A stretch of 64,000 bases of DNA, taken from the NCBI GenBank assembly GCA_024233865.1, contig JACKPA010000002.1, positions 124,001 to 188,000 of the forward strand, read 5' to 3'. Under the pieces are notes generated by a model. That model saw only the letters and a program-made list of their open reading frames with translations. It was not told the DNA's origin and made no database searches. The DNA is from Leptospiraceae bacterium (GTDB taxonomy: Bacteria > Spirochaetota > Leptospiria > Leptospirales > Leptospiraceae). This document shows, one piece after another, positions 63,987-64,000 of this stretch. Position numbers and translations under genes: made by a program. Every line of letters begins with the position of its first letter. Within the stretch, counting starts at the first letter, position 1.

Positions 63987-64000
63987 AAGTAGATAGTTTA

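Overview
The window is a low-GC, tightly packed stretch of bacterial chromosome. It most resembles a spirochaete of the Leptospiraceae. Supporting features are a FliG flagellar switch protein, a DUF1574-like SGNH protein, a DUF115/MptE-like protein, several Leptospira-style lipoproteins with loose lipoboxes, a DUF4139 pair, a SpoIIE-type phosphatase next to a class III cyclase, and a futalosine-pathway (MqnC-like) radical SAM enzyme. The genus assignment is inference; no rRNA is present to confirm it.

Layout. 0-20 kb is mainly housekeeping: a cell-wall amidase, a PLD-family lipoprotein, a radical SAM protein and lysA in an overlapping operon, two divergent fatty-acid hydroxylase-superfamily proteins, lspA, a UbiB-like kinase, trmB, a divergent Hpt/response-regulator pair, obg, a MATE transporter and a DUF115 protein that appears to start at ATT. 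20-29 kb holds two tandem DUF4139 proteins behind a 34-bp perfect palindrome, a glycerophosphodiesterase, and the phosphatase-cyclase signalling pair. 29-40 kb holds an ADP-ribosylglycohydrolase, a small UvrD-like helicase divergent from ssb with a shared inverted motif, fliG, tRNA-Asp, an mqnC-like gene, a solute-binding protein gene broken at A-tracts with a partner outer-membrane barrel, and a DraRnl-type RNA ligase.

40.6-50.5 kb is a minus-strand defence island. In transcription order it contains a degenerate small ORF, a ParE/RelE-type toxin-antitoxin pair, a DUF262 protein, a type III-like DNA methyltransferase (mod), an MNT-HEPN pair, a broken type III-like restriction helicase (res) whose nuclease half is fused to a LexA-like S24 peptidase, and a UvrD-like helicase with a C-terminal RecB/Cas4-type nuclease. 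About 79 bp from the start of mod occurs three times, once in front of each inserted module. This island is the best candidate for something undescribed.

50.5-64 kb is mixed: a Cse60-like protein, a scramblase-like protein, a six-repeat NHL lipoprotein, a membrane protein whose linker is encoded by homopolymer tracts, small lipoproteins, a MITE-like element that truncates an rpoN remnant, a DUF3187 protein, an ACT protein, a NupC transporter, a large acidic hypothetical, a lipase-like hydrolase, pyrG, a Uma2 nuclease and yqeK. No rRNA, CRISPR array or complete insertion sequence was seen.
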